Source of the DNA: Limnanthes douglasii subsp. nivea
Taxonomy: Eukaryota; Streptophyta; Magnoliopsida; Brassicales; Limnanthaceae
NCBI GenBank assembly: GCA_036936605.1
Contig: JAUPFV010000003.1
Coordinates: 106,029,278-106,093,277 of the forward strand
Length of the DNA stretch: 64,000 bases
Reading direction: 5' to 3'
Part shown: in pieces, positions 24,000 to 36,069 of the stretch
How the letters are laid out: each line of letters starts with the position of its first letter
Numbering within the stretch: the first letter of the stretch is position 1
The notes under the pieces: model-generated
Database searches by the model: none
Seen by the model: the letters and a program-made list of their open reading frames with translations, nothing else
What the model was told of the DNA's origin: nothing
Program-made: the position numbers and the translations under genes

Positions 24000-24715
24000 A
24001 AGGTATTCTCGAAATACTATATGAAGCAGAGATGGATGGACCTAGGATATATATATATAGAGGTAGAAACTATTGAAACTCTTATGGTGAAGCTTGAATC
24101 GCGATTTCGATGCGGAGACGTCTGCTGGTGTTTAAGGACCAAGACAAACTGCTTAGACTTATGGCTATTGAGCCGATGGAGCAAATATTGAACCAAATTT
24201 GTAGCCTTATGCTACTAAGGCGAAGGTATCAATAAGGCCGAAGACTGTTGTCTTAGAGAATGACCGAAGAGTTTGTCGTAGACTATGCCGAAGCATGTAG
24301 TAGTGGAGATGGGCTGAAGCTTCAATACTGCTGAATTTTATTATTAGTTGAACTGTAATTTTTTGTATGGACTTCCTTTATGATTTTAATCTCAGTCGTT
24401 GATTAAGAGATTTAATCTGAATATCTATTGTATTATAGATTTATTATAGTCGTTTATTAGAGAGATTTGATCTGAAGCATCTACTATATTGGAGTTTTAA
24501 TTTAATCATTGATTCAAGTGTTTTAATCTAAAATATCTGAAGTATTAGGGCTTTATCCGATCGTCTCATCTTAAATGAAGTTATAGTTTTGTTAAGAACG
24601 TTATAAATAAAGCATCAACACAAAGCTAACAAGTAACAATAAAATCGATTGAGCAAATAGTGTCGATTCAGTTACAAGTCTGTTTACTATCTAAATACGA
24701 ATAACAGAGGAGGTA
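24000..24715 (+). mobile_element. Copia LTR (without matching internal region), B1
   Basis: Homologous to the LTRs at 36070-36997 and 40690-41480. Shared text includes CTTATGGCTATTGAG, GAACCAAAT.TGTAGCCT, repeated 'TTGATTAAG..TTTAATCTGAAGC' phrases and the 3' part AACATAAAGCTAA.AA. It lies about 1.9 kb after the BBX stop, nearly the same offset as in B2 (1.7 kb), so it probably travelled with the duplication. A scrap resembling the copia RNase H start (TGAGCATGTTCATGCCTAC, about 24835) follows. Both limits are approximate. Confidence 0.65.
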
Positions 24716-25989
24716 TTACCTAGTCCCGGCTGGACTCATGAAAGTATTTGGATATGTTTTTATTATATTTGATGAAATTGAAACTCACACTCGTCAAACA
24801 AAAACTCGTAGGCAACTCTGGATTGGACCATACTGAGCATGTTCATGCCTACATTAAAAATACTTGCTCAACTAAAATCTCTCTTGATGGAAAAAAAACT
24901 ATTTTTTCGAAAGTAAAATAGTACATGTGATAAGTAGTATGTTGCTAGGTAAGTAAAATATTTGTTCAAATCTTGGTAGTCTTCCATAAGCATGAATCTA
25001 CTTCAGATTACGCATATGAATAGGAGAGTAACCCCCTAGTTTTTTTTATGGATGAAAAAATGACTAAGTCACTAATATTGACGTAATTGATGATTCATTA
25101 GTGTATGGTGGATATTTCACTTTGCTTAAATGTATTATTCTTCAATTCGTCGGTTGACCAAAACTTTATGTGCTGCAATTGGTTGTTTACGTGATATTTT
25201 CCTCGCATAATAGGTTCATATACCCTAAGCTTAATTTTAAATAGTACATTACTGCAACTGAAGATGATGTTATAATACATGGATAACTACATAAGTGATG
25301 ACAAATGATAAAAAAAACCATGCTTTGAGGGGGGTATTCACGTGTACGGGCTGTTCCACTTTGTTCCTTAGGAGATTAGACGTGGTAGAAATAAAGGTTG
25401 CACCTTGTGATTCGATATTTTATTATAGTATTGGAATATCTTGAAGGTCAGGATGGCCTCAAAGAAAAGTATAAATAACGGTAGAATCTGTTATCATGTT
25501 CTTCGTCTTCTTCATTGCTACTATCAATAAATTTATTTGCTTCTTCAAAGTCAAACATACTAAATATTTTAAATGCTTCAATCAAAGAATTCATCAAATG
25601 TACCAAGCTCTAAATAAGATGAGATTTTAAACAAAAATGATGAAATAGACCCGTTGAAGTTAGAGTACCACCGTGAGGGGGATGACTCTGACAATTAAAA
25701 CTCTAAATCTAGTGCATCTTTTGTGTCATCTTCTCCCACCATGTAATAGTAAGAATACTCAATTTCAGCACTGCAGAGAATGTGAATGCCTTAAATGACA
25801 GATGAGGGTGTTGCGCGTGAGGGTGATATGATAGAGGATATTTTTTTCTTGCCGTCATTCCTACCATAGATCGGGATATTGTACCTCTTGATATAATACC
25901 AATCAGAGCCTCCATCGCGATGGTCCAAGCTGGAGCGAATCGGCTCAACCATATGTTGAATTGCCTTAGTGTCTCTAAAATTAAGAAGA
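24716..25989. other. Unassigned AT-rich region
   Basis: No host gene recognised. Apart from the small copia-like scrap near 24835, the sequence may be the LTR or leader of the gypsy-type relict that follows. Confidence 0.35.
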
Positions 25990-28900
25990 TGCATGCGGAC
26001 CATTATAATTACATGCAGACCAAATATAAATGTGATAAGTTGGAAAAGTGATGGATTCTAGATAATTTGAAGGTTTGGTTCCCGGAGAGAGATGATACTC
26101 ATTTGGATACACATGACCATGAGGTGATGTTCTTCCCCTACATGTTTAAGATGGGGGTTTAGTTTTCCTTGAACCGGGATCTACTAAACTTATTCAAGAA
26201 CATCCAAAAACTTTATTCCCTACTAGTGTCAAGAATTTAGGGATCTTATTTGTGGCCATTATGTTGTCACACAAGGTATGCCAGTACTTTAGTGTCAAAA
26301 GATATTTAGAAATAAGTTTGATTGTAGGTTGAAGCCCGAGTTCTTATTTTTACATCCTCATGCATGATAATGCAAAGATCCGGGTTGACCTTCCAGACTT
26401 CAATAAGCTTTGAAAGAATGAGTTTGTGTATGTATCTAGTCAGTGGATACTAAAATAAAATAGAGCATATGGTTGTGTTCATTTGAAAAGTAATTCTTTC
26501 ATCATGTTTCTTTCTTATATATTGAGACGGATATTAGACACCTCCCACATATATAATTAGGCTTTGTTGATTTGTTACTTATTGCATGATAAAAAAATTC
26601 AAATAGATTTCTAGATGTGGTAGTCCATCATGCTCCACTAATAAGGGATGCTAATATAGGTCTTCTTACAGGTCCATCTTGGTGCATGACAACTTCGTCT
26701 TCATTGGCCTCTGGTTGAATGCTTCTACTTGTGGTGTATTCTTTGTGTATGATGAGCTTGTTGGATCCAAAGTTGTAAAAAGGAATACACTCCTCCTAAG
26801 AAATCTACTTAAATTATTGCTGTCTCCAGAGGTGAAAATCAGACGGTGTATTGATAATGAAGATTGCAGTTAGACCATCCTCCTAGTAGATAGGATGTTA
26901 TGAAGCATGTTGTTGTGATCCATGGTAGGATGTATCACATGTAAAGTTTTCCAGAGTTTGTAAGGCTAAGTCTAATGGTCGAAGGCTTGGGGCATCATAA
27001 ATCTAAGCATGTAGAAAATATTAGTCCCTTTTCGAAGCTAGAATTAAAAGACTTATATTTTGGAGGGTTTGACTATTGAAGTTATGATGTTAGTTGTGTC
27101 GCAGAGCAGACAAAATAGTGTAGAAACTAAAATAAATGGAGTTGATATTGAGGCATGGAATCCCTCATCCCATGCTAAAAGTTATTGATAGTTTTGTTGT
27201 TGAAACGTCTGTCTCGACCTTTTATGTTGATTATTTTCCCAACCAGGAATGTTAATGTCGGGTTTGTTTCTATTAAATAAGATTTCATTCTTATGCCAGC
27301 GTAGCTAGATATGTACGATGAAGTACATTTACCTTCCTTCAGAGGTATGTTTCAACTTTCCATTGTTGAAGAAAATAAGGAAACCCCCTGGTGGACTTCA
27401 AGGACTTGAGAAAAAAGGTAGTTGAAAGGACTGAAACTAAATTCTCTCATGTGTTAGGATAGTTGATCACCAAGAAATGCAGTAGTGTAGCTAAGTTGGC
27501 AAAATAGAAATCAATAAATCACCAGTCATGATGTTGTACATATATCCACTAAAATTTCGATGTTTGTATGTAATGAACAACTAGTGGCTAAGGTTCCGAA
27601 ATACCTAGAACATGTTGCTAATTTAACTGAATAGTCGAGGACCTTAGAGTATGTGGCTGAGTTTCCTTATCCGACTGGGTAAGTAGTTGCTAAATCTGAG
27701 AAGTATGTTAAAGATGGTGCATACTTGGGTTCATTTGAAAAAAATAGAATTTTTTTATTCCTATTAGTTTGAAGGACAAGAGATTCATGTGATAAGCTTT
27801 ATCACTCTCCATGTTACTTCATAAATTATAGACGATGACTGCAGGGATGATGAGACAACTGAAGTAGCCATGATGGATGTAGGTTAGACTGGGACACCTA
27901 AATCTTTTTTTCTTCATTTGGAGGAGGCTTATGAGATGGTGAGTTAGTATGTTACGTCAGCCAGCAAAAGGAGGTTATCCAACTACTTATCACTTTTGGA
28001 TTTGGCAGGAGGTGGTTGGAACTTGGTGTGGAAGTATGTTTTTCCTTTATTGTCTATTTTGATTTCTTGTGTTCAGTGTTTGATATATTTGTATACATGT
28101 TATATATGTTTTTGAATTACTTTACCATGCTACAACATGCCTACCAAAGTCATGCTAACTTTGGAGATGATCTTTAGCCAATCTTGAAGGTTATTGGTGA
28201 GCCATTTGATGTCTGTTGGAGCTTAAGGTTGACCTTATGGAATAAAGAGAAGCTAGTGAGAGGCTAACATTTAGGCTGGAACATAAGCCTTCTGCTGTAA
28301 ATGAGCTTTTATTTGAAGTATGCTAATATCATCCAACTAAAGGAAAATGTTTCTTGTATGAACTTGATGATCTCAAAACTTCATGGTGTGTTCAACATCA
28401 TCATCGGTTATAAATTGTCTATTATTGTATTCAAAGCCTGTATGCACAATAGTTTTTTACGTCAATCTGAGTGGATCTCCACTTAACCAAAAGGCTTGCT
28501 AAAGTCAATGCAGAATTAGCTAAGGTTTTGGAGAAACGGGAAGTCGAACATGTTATTTCTCAAATATAGAAAGAGGATCTGAAATGGTTGTTAGATGGGG
28601 CCTTGTCCCATAAGAAAAAAATTTAAGATACCTTGGTGGCCGAACACACCAAATATCTGATGGTCGGTTCGAAGATCAACACCATGCTTCCTAGACAGCC
28701 CGAAGTGAGAAAATGGTGTCTCTTACTGATTTGGCCATCAACTTTGGCATCTCATGTGTTATCAATTATTGTGCAATCATCAAGAGATTATCAGGGAGTT
28801 TTGTACCAACTACGTTGAAACTCATCTGGAACATGTCGATATTCATAATGTAGAGGATGATGAGTATAAGTATAATTAGTTGGAGGAGATAGTAAAGAAA
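25990..28900 (+). mobile_element. Decayed gypsy-type gag region (PF04195-like)
   Basis: Near 26060-26260 broken + strand frames read LKVWFPERDD, then VMFFPYMFKMGVWFSLNRDLLNLF and SYLWPLCC, which resembles the 'putative gypsy type transposon' domain of long plant elements. Further on, at about 28140-28800, come a coiled-coil-like KVNAELAKVLEKREVEHV segment and a TLVAEHTKYLM segment, as in the C-terminal half of such proteins. Stops and frameshifts are dense. No pol domains or LTRs were found around it. Confidence 0.55.
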
Positions 28901-30982
28901 AGTCAAGAGTGGTCCATCCCGTCCATTGTGCATATTTATTTCTGGCCTATATGAGACACCATTGAATGTATTTCAGGATGAGATCATCCTTTTTGCTTAC
29001 AATCTTGATCACGAGGTTTGTCTTCCCTTGGTCCGGACCTAGTACAGTATTTTAGAGGATTTCATGTGTTTAAATCAGATAATGGCAAAATTCTGGAGAG
29101 TCTTCTATGCGTTCATCATTCTATCTCATCATGTTCACACTTGGTTTAGAATGACATATTTTCTTGCAATCAACATGAGGAAATGAATAAAACTTCGTAT
29201 ATAGTGTTTGTGATATGTAAATTTGATTCCAATTTTTAAAATATTTTTTTCTTCTATACATAGGAGTTATAAGCGATATTATCTTATTTTTTGTTGTAGT
29301 TTTTTTATCCAATCGCAATTTTTTTATTCTTTTTTGATTGTTTTTGCTCTCACTTCCCTAATAAATCATAAATAAACAAATAAGAGTATTTTTATTCATA
29401 ATTAATTAAAATTAAAAATTAAATCATTATAAATCAATGATAAATATCCTTTGATCAGAGGCAAAGTGTTAAGACGAAGACGGAGGATCTAAAAGATATT
29501 TTTGTGGATCAACAAATACATATGCACTAATAAGAACTAAACTATAAATACGGCCATCCTATGCATTGTGTCAACTCTATGAGTGACAAAACATCTTAGA
29601 AGAAGATGTTACGTGTTGCCAAAGAATCTACTAAGATTTCGAGAAAAACTTGTATTTTTTGTATGCACCAGGAATCTCCCGATCTTAGCTTAAATATATT
29701 ATGGGGTTTAGTTTCAAGTACCGAAGGGTCTTCTATGTGTGACTGGGATAGTCCTCTATACAAAAGAATCAGATGATGTGACAATCGAAGGTAGTAAACA
29801 TTTATATGTCTCCAGATATTGAATTTAATTTGTCACATTTATATGTGTGTATTCTTATTTGTTAATGATAATTATAATTTTATAAATAATTCATACATAA
29901 TAATTTAAATTAAATGATCATAGATTTAAAAAAAATGTAATCATTAAACTCTGATAAACTAAATCATAACCACAACAAGTTAAAGAATTTACTCTTTCAG
30001 ATAAGACACAACCACAATATGAATTGTAAGTTTAGAACATAACTAATCACAATAAGATATTTTAAAAGAAATGAATCGTTAACTTTGACAAAAAATGGTT
30101 CTTTGTATAACTTGCAAAGTGTTGGTGTGAATTCTCTACAAAAAAATTCAAAATGTTTTTACTACTTTGGCCGATTAAAAATCATAATCACCCAAAATAG
30201 TCTGTATGAGTTACAAATACTAAAAAAATAATGAAATCCACACCTAAATTATGATAATTAGTCATTGATTAAAATAAAATTTCCGTTTGATTTTATTCAC
30301 TTTAAAAATTTAAAATAAATCAAAGATTGATTGTCACGTATTTCAACAATGCAGTATTTAGTGATACACTAATAGATAAAATATGTTTTATTGAGGTAAT
30401 TTTATAAATATTAGGTTTATTTTGCATACTACGATGGATTTAATTCCGAATAAAAACTTTAGCAAAATGAAAACATTTCCGACTAATATATAGAAACAAC
30501 ATAAGTGTATGGTTATGGTCCCTATGAGTGGAAAATTTACAAGTTTTGGTTTTAATTTAGAATAGTGTTTCGAATTTTGAATTCAAAAGTATATATATAT
30601 ATATATATATATATTGTCTATGGATTTGAAATTGTTAGAGAGTAAACTTCATCCCATACTTGGTATTGTCTCACATTGCTACCATTGAAAAGAATATACT
30701 GTATACAAGTGTTAGCCCACCTCAACTAGTAAAAGGTTTTTTGGGAGTGTACCAAAAGCAAAACCAAATCATTAAGAAAATTTCATAATTCTCGAAACAT
30801 GGCTTCATTTTATAATATATATTTTGTGTAACTAATAAATCTCCTGTTTGAATTTGACAATGATAGACAACACACATCGATAATTTTAAACATAAATAAA
30901 ATATTTTAAACTCAAAACACAATTAAATCAGACCAACAAGAGGAAAACAAATGAATTTTCAGTTTTGAGAAACAACGTTTTC
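28901..30982. other. AT-rich region with a (TA)n tract
   Basis: No gene supported on either strand. A (TA)n microsatellite occupies 30591-30614. Confidence 0.5.
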
Positions 30983-30998
30983 TGTAAATCTCATATAT
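30983..30998 (+). repeat. Left target-site duplication of the R3H retrocopy
   Basis: The 16-mer TGTAAATCTCATATAT is repeated exactly at 32143-32158. It is followed at once by an ATTTTTT run, the complement of a short A tail. Confidence 0.85.
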
Positions 30999-32142
30999 AT
31001 TTTTTAAGCCAAAAAGTACTAATATGCAAGTATGATACAACAAAATTTGAAACTATAATAAGGGAGACAAAAGTGTTTTTGCTAAAACAATCACATCAAG
31101 ATAATCATTATAAAGAGTAAAATACTTTTGAACAACAGCTAATGGTAATGCGAGTAATCAAAGCTGAGAGGTTGTTGCTGACAAAACAATAGTGATAGAT
31201 GCACCTAAACAACAACAGCATGTTTAAACTGATCATACAGATGTGCATACATCATTGCTGCTGGCCAATGAATATAGCTTATATCCCTTACCATTCTCAT
31301 GGCACAGTAATCTGGAATCCTTGGTGGCCTGTAGCTCACAAACACATGATACTGCACAAATGGTTGTTGCATGCTCATGAGACCAAAATTTGTGTTCTGA
31401 TTTCCTGGAAGGTTCCTTATATACCTTTCATAGCTCGGGTCATAATATGGGTCAACACGGTCTTTCTCGCAATCTCTGAATATGGCAACACGAGATGAAG
31501 TGGGGTCAATAGGCAGATTCTTCCACATTTCATTCTCATCGAAAGTATTGTTCCTGTCTACAGACAAAGAATCGTCAGAGACAGGGCTACTAGGACCACT
31601 GAAGATACGAGCACGAGCTTTATCGTACTTCTCTTTCCTCTCTCCTCAACACTTCTCATTCAATTCTATTTTCCTTCCTTCCCATTAGAATCGCTTTCAT
31701 ATCCTTTGTTTGGCATGCGCATGATGGCTACGTTGGTCATATTCTCAAGTTTGTCGTTTTCTGATTGCTTAGCAGGAATCTAAGATAATTGAACAGCAGG
31801 ACTTCTGGTGTCAGCCGTTTTCCTCGCCATTATTCTAATTCCACCATCTTAATCCATTGTTATCAGCCCATAGTGTTGTGCAACACGATGAGCTGCTAGT
31901 CGAATGTAAGAGGTAGGAAATTGTTGGAATTCAAATTGTTGCAGCTCTAGATTTTGGATAAATCTCTCTACATCAAGCTCCATTCGTAGAATGGTGAGAC
32001 GTTGGCGAGGATTCTGTAGAGCCTCGACCAAGAAAGGATCAACCATTGACTCTTTGTCGTTCGGGTTTGAGGGTGTTGACTCCATGAATAAAAGAGCGAT
32101 TGATTTGTTTAGAGTCCTCATTCTTATATTTGTCCTTCCTCT
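30999..32142 (-). pseudogene. Processed (retrotransposed) pseudogene of an R3H-SUZ RNA-binding protein
   Basis: On the minus strand an ATG at 32085 starts MESTPSN, then FLVEALQNPRQRLTILRMEL, FEFQQFPTSYIRLAAHRVAQ and HYGL: an R3H single-stranded nucleic-acid-binding domain. It continues through IMARKTAD, IPAKQSENDKLENM, a SUZ-like EERK..YDKARARIFSG region and SSRVAIFRDCEKDR, to the C-terminal WPAAMMYAHLYDQFKHAV with a stop near 31205. The whole protein order is present in about 880 bp with no introns. Damage includes stops near 31849 and 31780, another near 31645 and a one-base frameshift near 31635. Flanking 16-bp repeats and a short T run at the 3' side show LINE-type retroposition of a spliced mRNA. 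Confidence 0.9.
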
Positions 32143-32158
32143 TGTAAATCTCATATAT
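32143..32158 (+). repeat. Right target-site duplication of the R3H retrocopy
   Basis: Exact copy of 30983-30998. Confidence 0.85.
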
Positions 32159-32949
32159 TAATATATTGATAGTCCACAGTCCACCGCGTTACAATTACTA
32201 AAATTTTGTAAATCCGGATCCGCATTTAATTTAACGAATTTGTTCAAAAATTAAATATTTAAAGCCTTAACCTTAATTTAAATTTTGAGTTTAATGTGGT
32301 TTTTCAAAAATAAAATATATTTACCAAATAAATATTTACTATAATGTTTATCAATTATAAAAAAATTATCCACGTATAAATTTAATACAAATCTAATAAG
32401 GTATAAAATAAACAACTTTATTCACTAATAAATAATTGTGAGTTGGTCGATTTCTCTTTGAAATCCCAAACGCCGATTAATTTCCTGTTTTTGTACAAAT
32501 GATTATCCGCTCAGGATAAAATGCAAAAAAGTATTGTTAAGAGTGATTTTAAGCGGATGTTTGCTTTTATTTATATCTATATATTATTATTAAATAATAT
32601 GTAGTTTTGCCCAAATGTAGTGAAATTGTATTTTGGAGACACGATTGTAATTTGTTCTCTTTATTTGTGTTTTAACAATACTTTTAATTCAATCTATTTT
32701 ATTTTGATAAATATTTTTTAAATGAATTTTTTTTAAATAATAAATTACATTAAATATATATTTTACATTAAAACAAATTTATCAGAAAACCAAAATGATA
32801 TGTTTTTCACTTGAAAACCAAAATATTTTATCAGAGATATTCAAATTAAATATTTATATAAATGAATTTATTAATTTTACCATTCATAAGTTTTTAAAAA
32901 TTAAATTGTTTCGCTAAATTGAAATGAAAGTTAGGGTTAGTGGAAATTA

Positions 32950-33907
32950 AAGTTAGGGTTAGGGTTTGGGTGGGGTCAGTTAACCTAAATAGCGGTCACG
33001 ATTTATATAGACCACAACAAAACTAGTATACGAACTCGAACACCACTGGTCTTCCTCTATTTTGGACCAGAACAAATGGTGTACCAGGTACGAATTTATT
33101 CACGTGGACACTGCCAACCCACACAACCACAATCATATTTATATTTTATATTTCGAGATAAATAATAAAAAACAGATTGAGATCGAGAAGACTGCACTAT
33201 CAATACGCAAACCAATGCACATACGAAACAATCTTATCGTTAACAAATATATAAAAAATTATAAGTGATTAAATTAAAGTACTACTCCTACTATTTTTAA
33301 ACTTTATCAATTTTCTATCAATTGCGGACATACGAAATGAGCCGGTCTATTTCGAAGCAATCCAACTTACAGTTACAAGGATGTTGATTGACGTGCGCCG
33401 GTAGATTCGACATGACATGTCATCGTATCAAACGGACTACGCTGGTGGCTTCACCTCTCTACTATGACTACAATTAGTCCAACATGGATATTCACTGATT
33501 TAATATCACATTATTAAACAAAGATATAAAGTACAACCCAATTAATTTGGTTGATGAGATATTTTTACGTTATAATTTAGATTTATTCAATTTTTGAAAA
33601 TTTATATTTTAACATTTCGCTTGTCGAATATATTTTTGAAAACATCGATTTAATTACACAAATAAATTTTAAATTAAAATACAAATAATTTTTTTTTCAG
33701 ATTATTTAATGCTATATTACATTTTATTTTTATATATGTATTATATATAAAGGAAGTATACGTGGCGCCTACCATACTTCAAATAATGCCAAAGAAATGC
33801 AGAGATCTAGGGATTACTTAAGTCTCTCCACTTTCATCATTTTTCTTTCATTCTCATTCATTGGAGTTTTATAAGTGAGAGAAGAGTAGAAATAAAAACA
33901 CCAAAAA
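32950..33907 (+). promoter_or_regulatory. Promoter/5' region of BBX copy 2
   Basis: It shares with copy 1 the GTTAGGGTTTGGG segment, GGACACTGCCAA, CACATACGAAACAATCTTATC (near 33220), the CATCGTATCAAA segment (33420) and CCTACCATACTTCAAATAATGCC (33768). A TATATAAAG box is at about 33744. An ACGTGGC element is at 33760-33766, 148 bp before the ATG, aligned with the CACGTG of copy 1. The G-box core is kept but its flank differs. Confidence 0.6.
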
Positions 33908-34360
33908 ATGAAGAAGTGTGAAATGTGTGGAAAAAAAGGAACTATTTATTGTGAATCCGATGAAGCAGATCTGTGTTTCGATTGCGATGAGGTTGTTCAC
34001 ACCGATAATCATCTGGTGGCAAAACATATTCGTTGCCTTCTCTGTTCCACTTGCCAATCGCTCTCACCATGGAAGGCTTCCGGCCCCAAGATCGGCGCTG
34101 TTTTGTTCCTCTGTCACAACTGTGAAGAAAACGAACTCAATATGGAGGAGACAAACACGCACAATCACAATGACAACGAAGAAGATGAAGAAGACGAGGA
34201 GATGGAGGAAGAATACAACGACAAGGATGAGGATGAGGATTCCGATAATCAAGTAGTTCCATCGGTAACCAAGTTAAAATCGCCATCTTCTTCTCCGCCT
34301 CCTAGCGGCGGCCGCAATGGATCCTTCGGAGTCGGTGGTGGTTTTTCTTATAGATTCTGA
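33908..34360 (+). CDS. Single B-box zinc-finger protein, BBX28/29-like (copy 2)
   Basis: 150 residues. B-box ligands are C4, C7, C15, D18, C23, C26, H31 and H40, followed by LLCSTCQSLSPWKASGPKIG and a second cysteine set (C46, C49, C69, C72). A shorter linker leads to an acidic tract (about residues 92-112) and NQVVPSVTKLKSPSSSPPP, ending GGGFSYRF as in copy 1. The protein probably works in the nucleus as a regulator, through partners. It keeps the group V consensus better than copy 1 (LVAK loop, GPKIG). The frame is intact and the start is the first ATG of a conserved leader. Copy 1 has extra residues in the N/Q/H linker and the acidic tract. This copy is the better candidate for the ancestral function. 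Confidence 0.9.
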   Translation: MKKCEMCGKKGTIYCESDEADLCFDCDEVVHTDNHLVAKHIRCLLCSTCQSLSPWKASGPKIGAVLFLCHNCEENELNMEETNTHNHNDNEEDEEDEEMEEEYNDKDEDEDSDNQVVPSVTKLKSPSSSPPPSGGRNGSFGVGGGFSYRF

Positions 34361-34375
34361 AGATTTATGATCCGT

Positions 34376-34474
34376 GTAAGTTGTTCCCGACCATGTCTTT
34401 TTCTTTTTGTAATTCTTTCTGGCAGATATACGAGGATGACTGAACAGTTTTGTTTTTGTTCTTATCAATTACAG
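34376..34474 (+). other. Probable intron 3' of the BBX copy 2 stop codon
   Basis: Donor CCGT|GTAAGT at 34376 and acceptor ATTACAG| ending at 34474 (99 bp). The following exon would read DTLRARDRVDLNED and then a stop, close to the copy 1 version. Confidence 0.55.
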
Positions 34475-36069
34475 GACACGTTAAGAGCGAGAGATAGAGT
34501 CGATCTGAATGAAGATTGAAGGTTTTGACATTAGCTGGATGTTCTGTTTTTTTTAATGTTTTTAATGTTCTAAGATCTGTTCTTTAAGTGAATCTGAGCT
34601 GTTGTTGCTGTTACTGTTTTTCTTAGTACTAACATCAACAACCAAGTGATTGTTTTTTTTTTAATTTTGCAAAATGAGCTTGTAGTTGTTTTTGTTTATG
34701 TATCAACTTAGTTACAAATTAGTGGGGCTGTTTGTTTCCATGTTCAGATCGGACAAGAGTTTTATATGCCTGAATTTAAGAATGTTCAAGGAGACAGACA
34801 GGAATGTTATATAGATCTGGTATCTTAGCAATTCATGCTACTTGTATTCTTATAAACAAAAAGTTGCAAATCTTATATAAACTTATCTCATATCCTAGTT
34901 AAAGTATAGAATAGATCAAGATATAAACTAGATATAAAATAGGTAAAGAAAGATCAATTATATCTAAATGTGGATATATTAAATTTCGATAATATCATAA
35001 CTGAGGTGAGATCATTTTAAATTGTCTTCGGATCTAAAAAATTGTCTTCGGATCTAAAATTTGTTTTCTATTTAAAAAGAAAGAGCAGACACAACACATT
35101 TTCTAAGATTAGCTACAACATACAAACAGTATTTGTTTTGTATAGTTTCATGTATTGTCTATGGTTGAGGCAGATCATATGAAAATAAGGTATGGTTTGA
35201 AACACAGCAAAGGACATGATGTTGATGCTAAATATAGACAGGAACATAAGAGTATGATGCTAAGAAAAATTGGTTAACAAAGGTATCTTGTTACATCACA
35301 CACTATGGAACTACATTTGTCGGCTACTTCACTGCAGCAGAAGATAAGCATAGGCATAGCATAGGGGTTTGATCCTCATTTAGTGGTGTCAATTCTCTCT
35401 CTTTCTATTATTATACTCATTATTATTATGCCCGCAATCAAATTCAACCGTGCTCATGGTCATGGTTTACCAAGGAATTATTATATATACACAAAGAAAG
35501 TACTAGTAGTCTTTGAACGGTGTAGAATCGACATGGTTTTGTTAACCAGTCAAGTTGAATGAACACTGTCTTTGAGCGGTGTAGAACCGAACATGGTTTT
35601 GTTAAGCAGTCAAGTTGAGTTGATGCTGTTAAATGGATGCTGGGGTTTCAAAATATGATGAAACATCTAAAGCATTTAATGTTTCAAATATGGATAAATA
35701 TTAATAGGTGGATCTCTTTTTTGTTTTAAATGAATACTTCCTTTTTGTTGATTTAGGAAAGCATTTAATGTTTCAAGTATGGATGAATATTAATAGGTTA
35801 ATCTCTTTTTTGTTTTAAAAGAATATTTTTTTTAGGTAGAAAAGCCGTTTATTTTTAAATTTTAAAATTAGATATAAAACGTTGTTAAGCAACCATCGAT
35901 CCAAAACTTAACTTTAAATATTATTTAATTTTAAAAAAACGAATTTAAAAGAATGAAATTAAACCCAAATATATTGAAGGTTCATTAAGTTTATAATATG
36001 AAAATAGAGATAATTATATTTAAGTCTAAAATTTTAGTATTTCATATAAATCATGCTACATGCTAAATA
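34475..36069. other. Downstream region of BBX copy 2
   Basis: Contains the paired AAATTGTCTTCGGATC units (35017-35056), the conserved GTTFVGYFTAAEDKHRH remnant (about 35305-35365), the tandem GGTGTAGAA units (about 35510-35615) and an 89-bp direct tandem duplication starting at 35669 and 35758. No intact gene. Confidence 0.5.
35669..35840 (+). repeat. 89-bp two-copy tandem duplication
   Basis: AAAGCATTTAATGTTTCAA at 35669 recurs at 35758 with the following ATATTAATAGGT..ATCTCTTTTTTG text. B1 lacks this duplication at the matching place, so it arose after the B duplication. Confidence 0.75.

Larger units (their letters stand above)
20219..24715. repeat. Block B1: duplicated BBX gene segment
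   Basis: Collinear with about 32230-36700 (B2) across the upstream region, BBX gene, 3'-side intron, downstream sequence and a copia LTR. Non-coding parts are clearly more diverged than A1/A2, with many indels. This suggests an older direct duplication, with start points about 12.3 kb apart. Only this copy has the SINE at 20646-20846. Confidence 0.8.
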
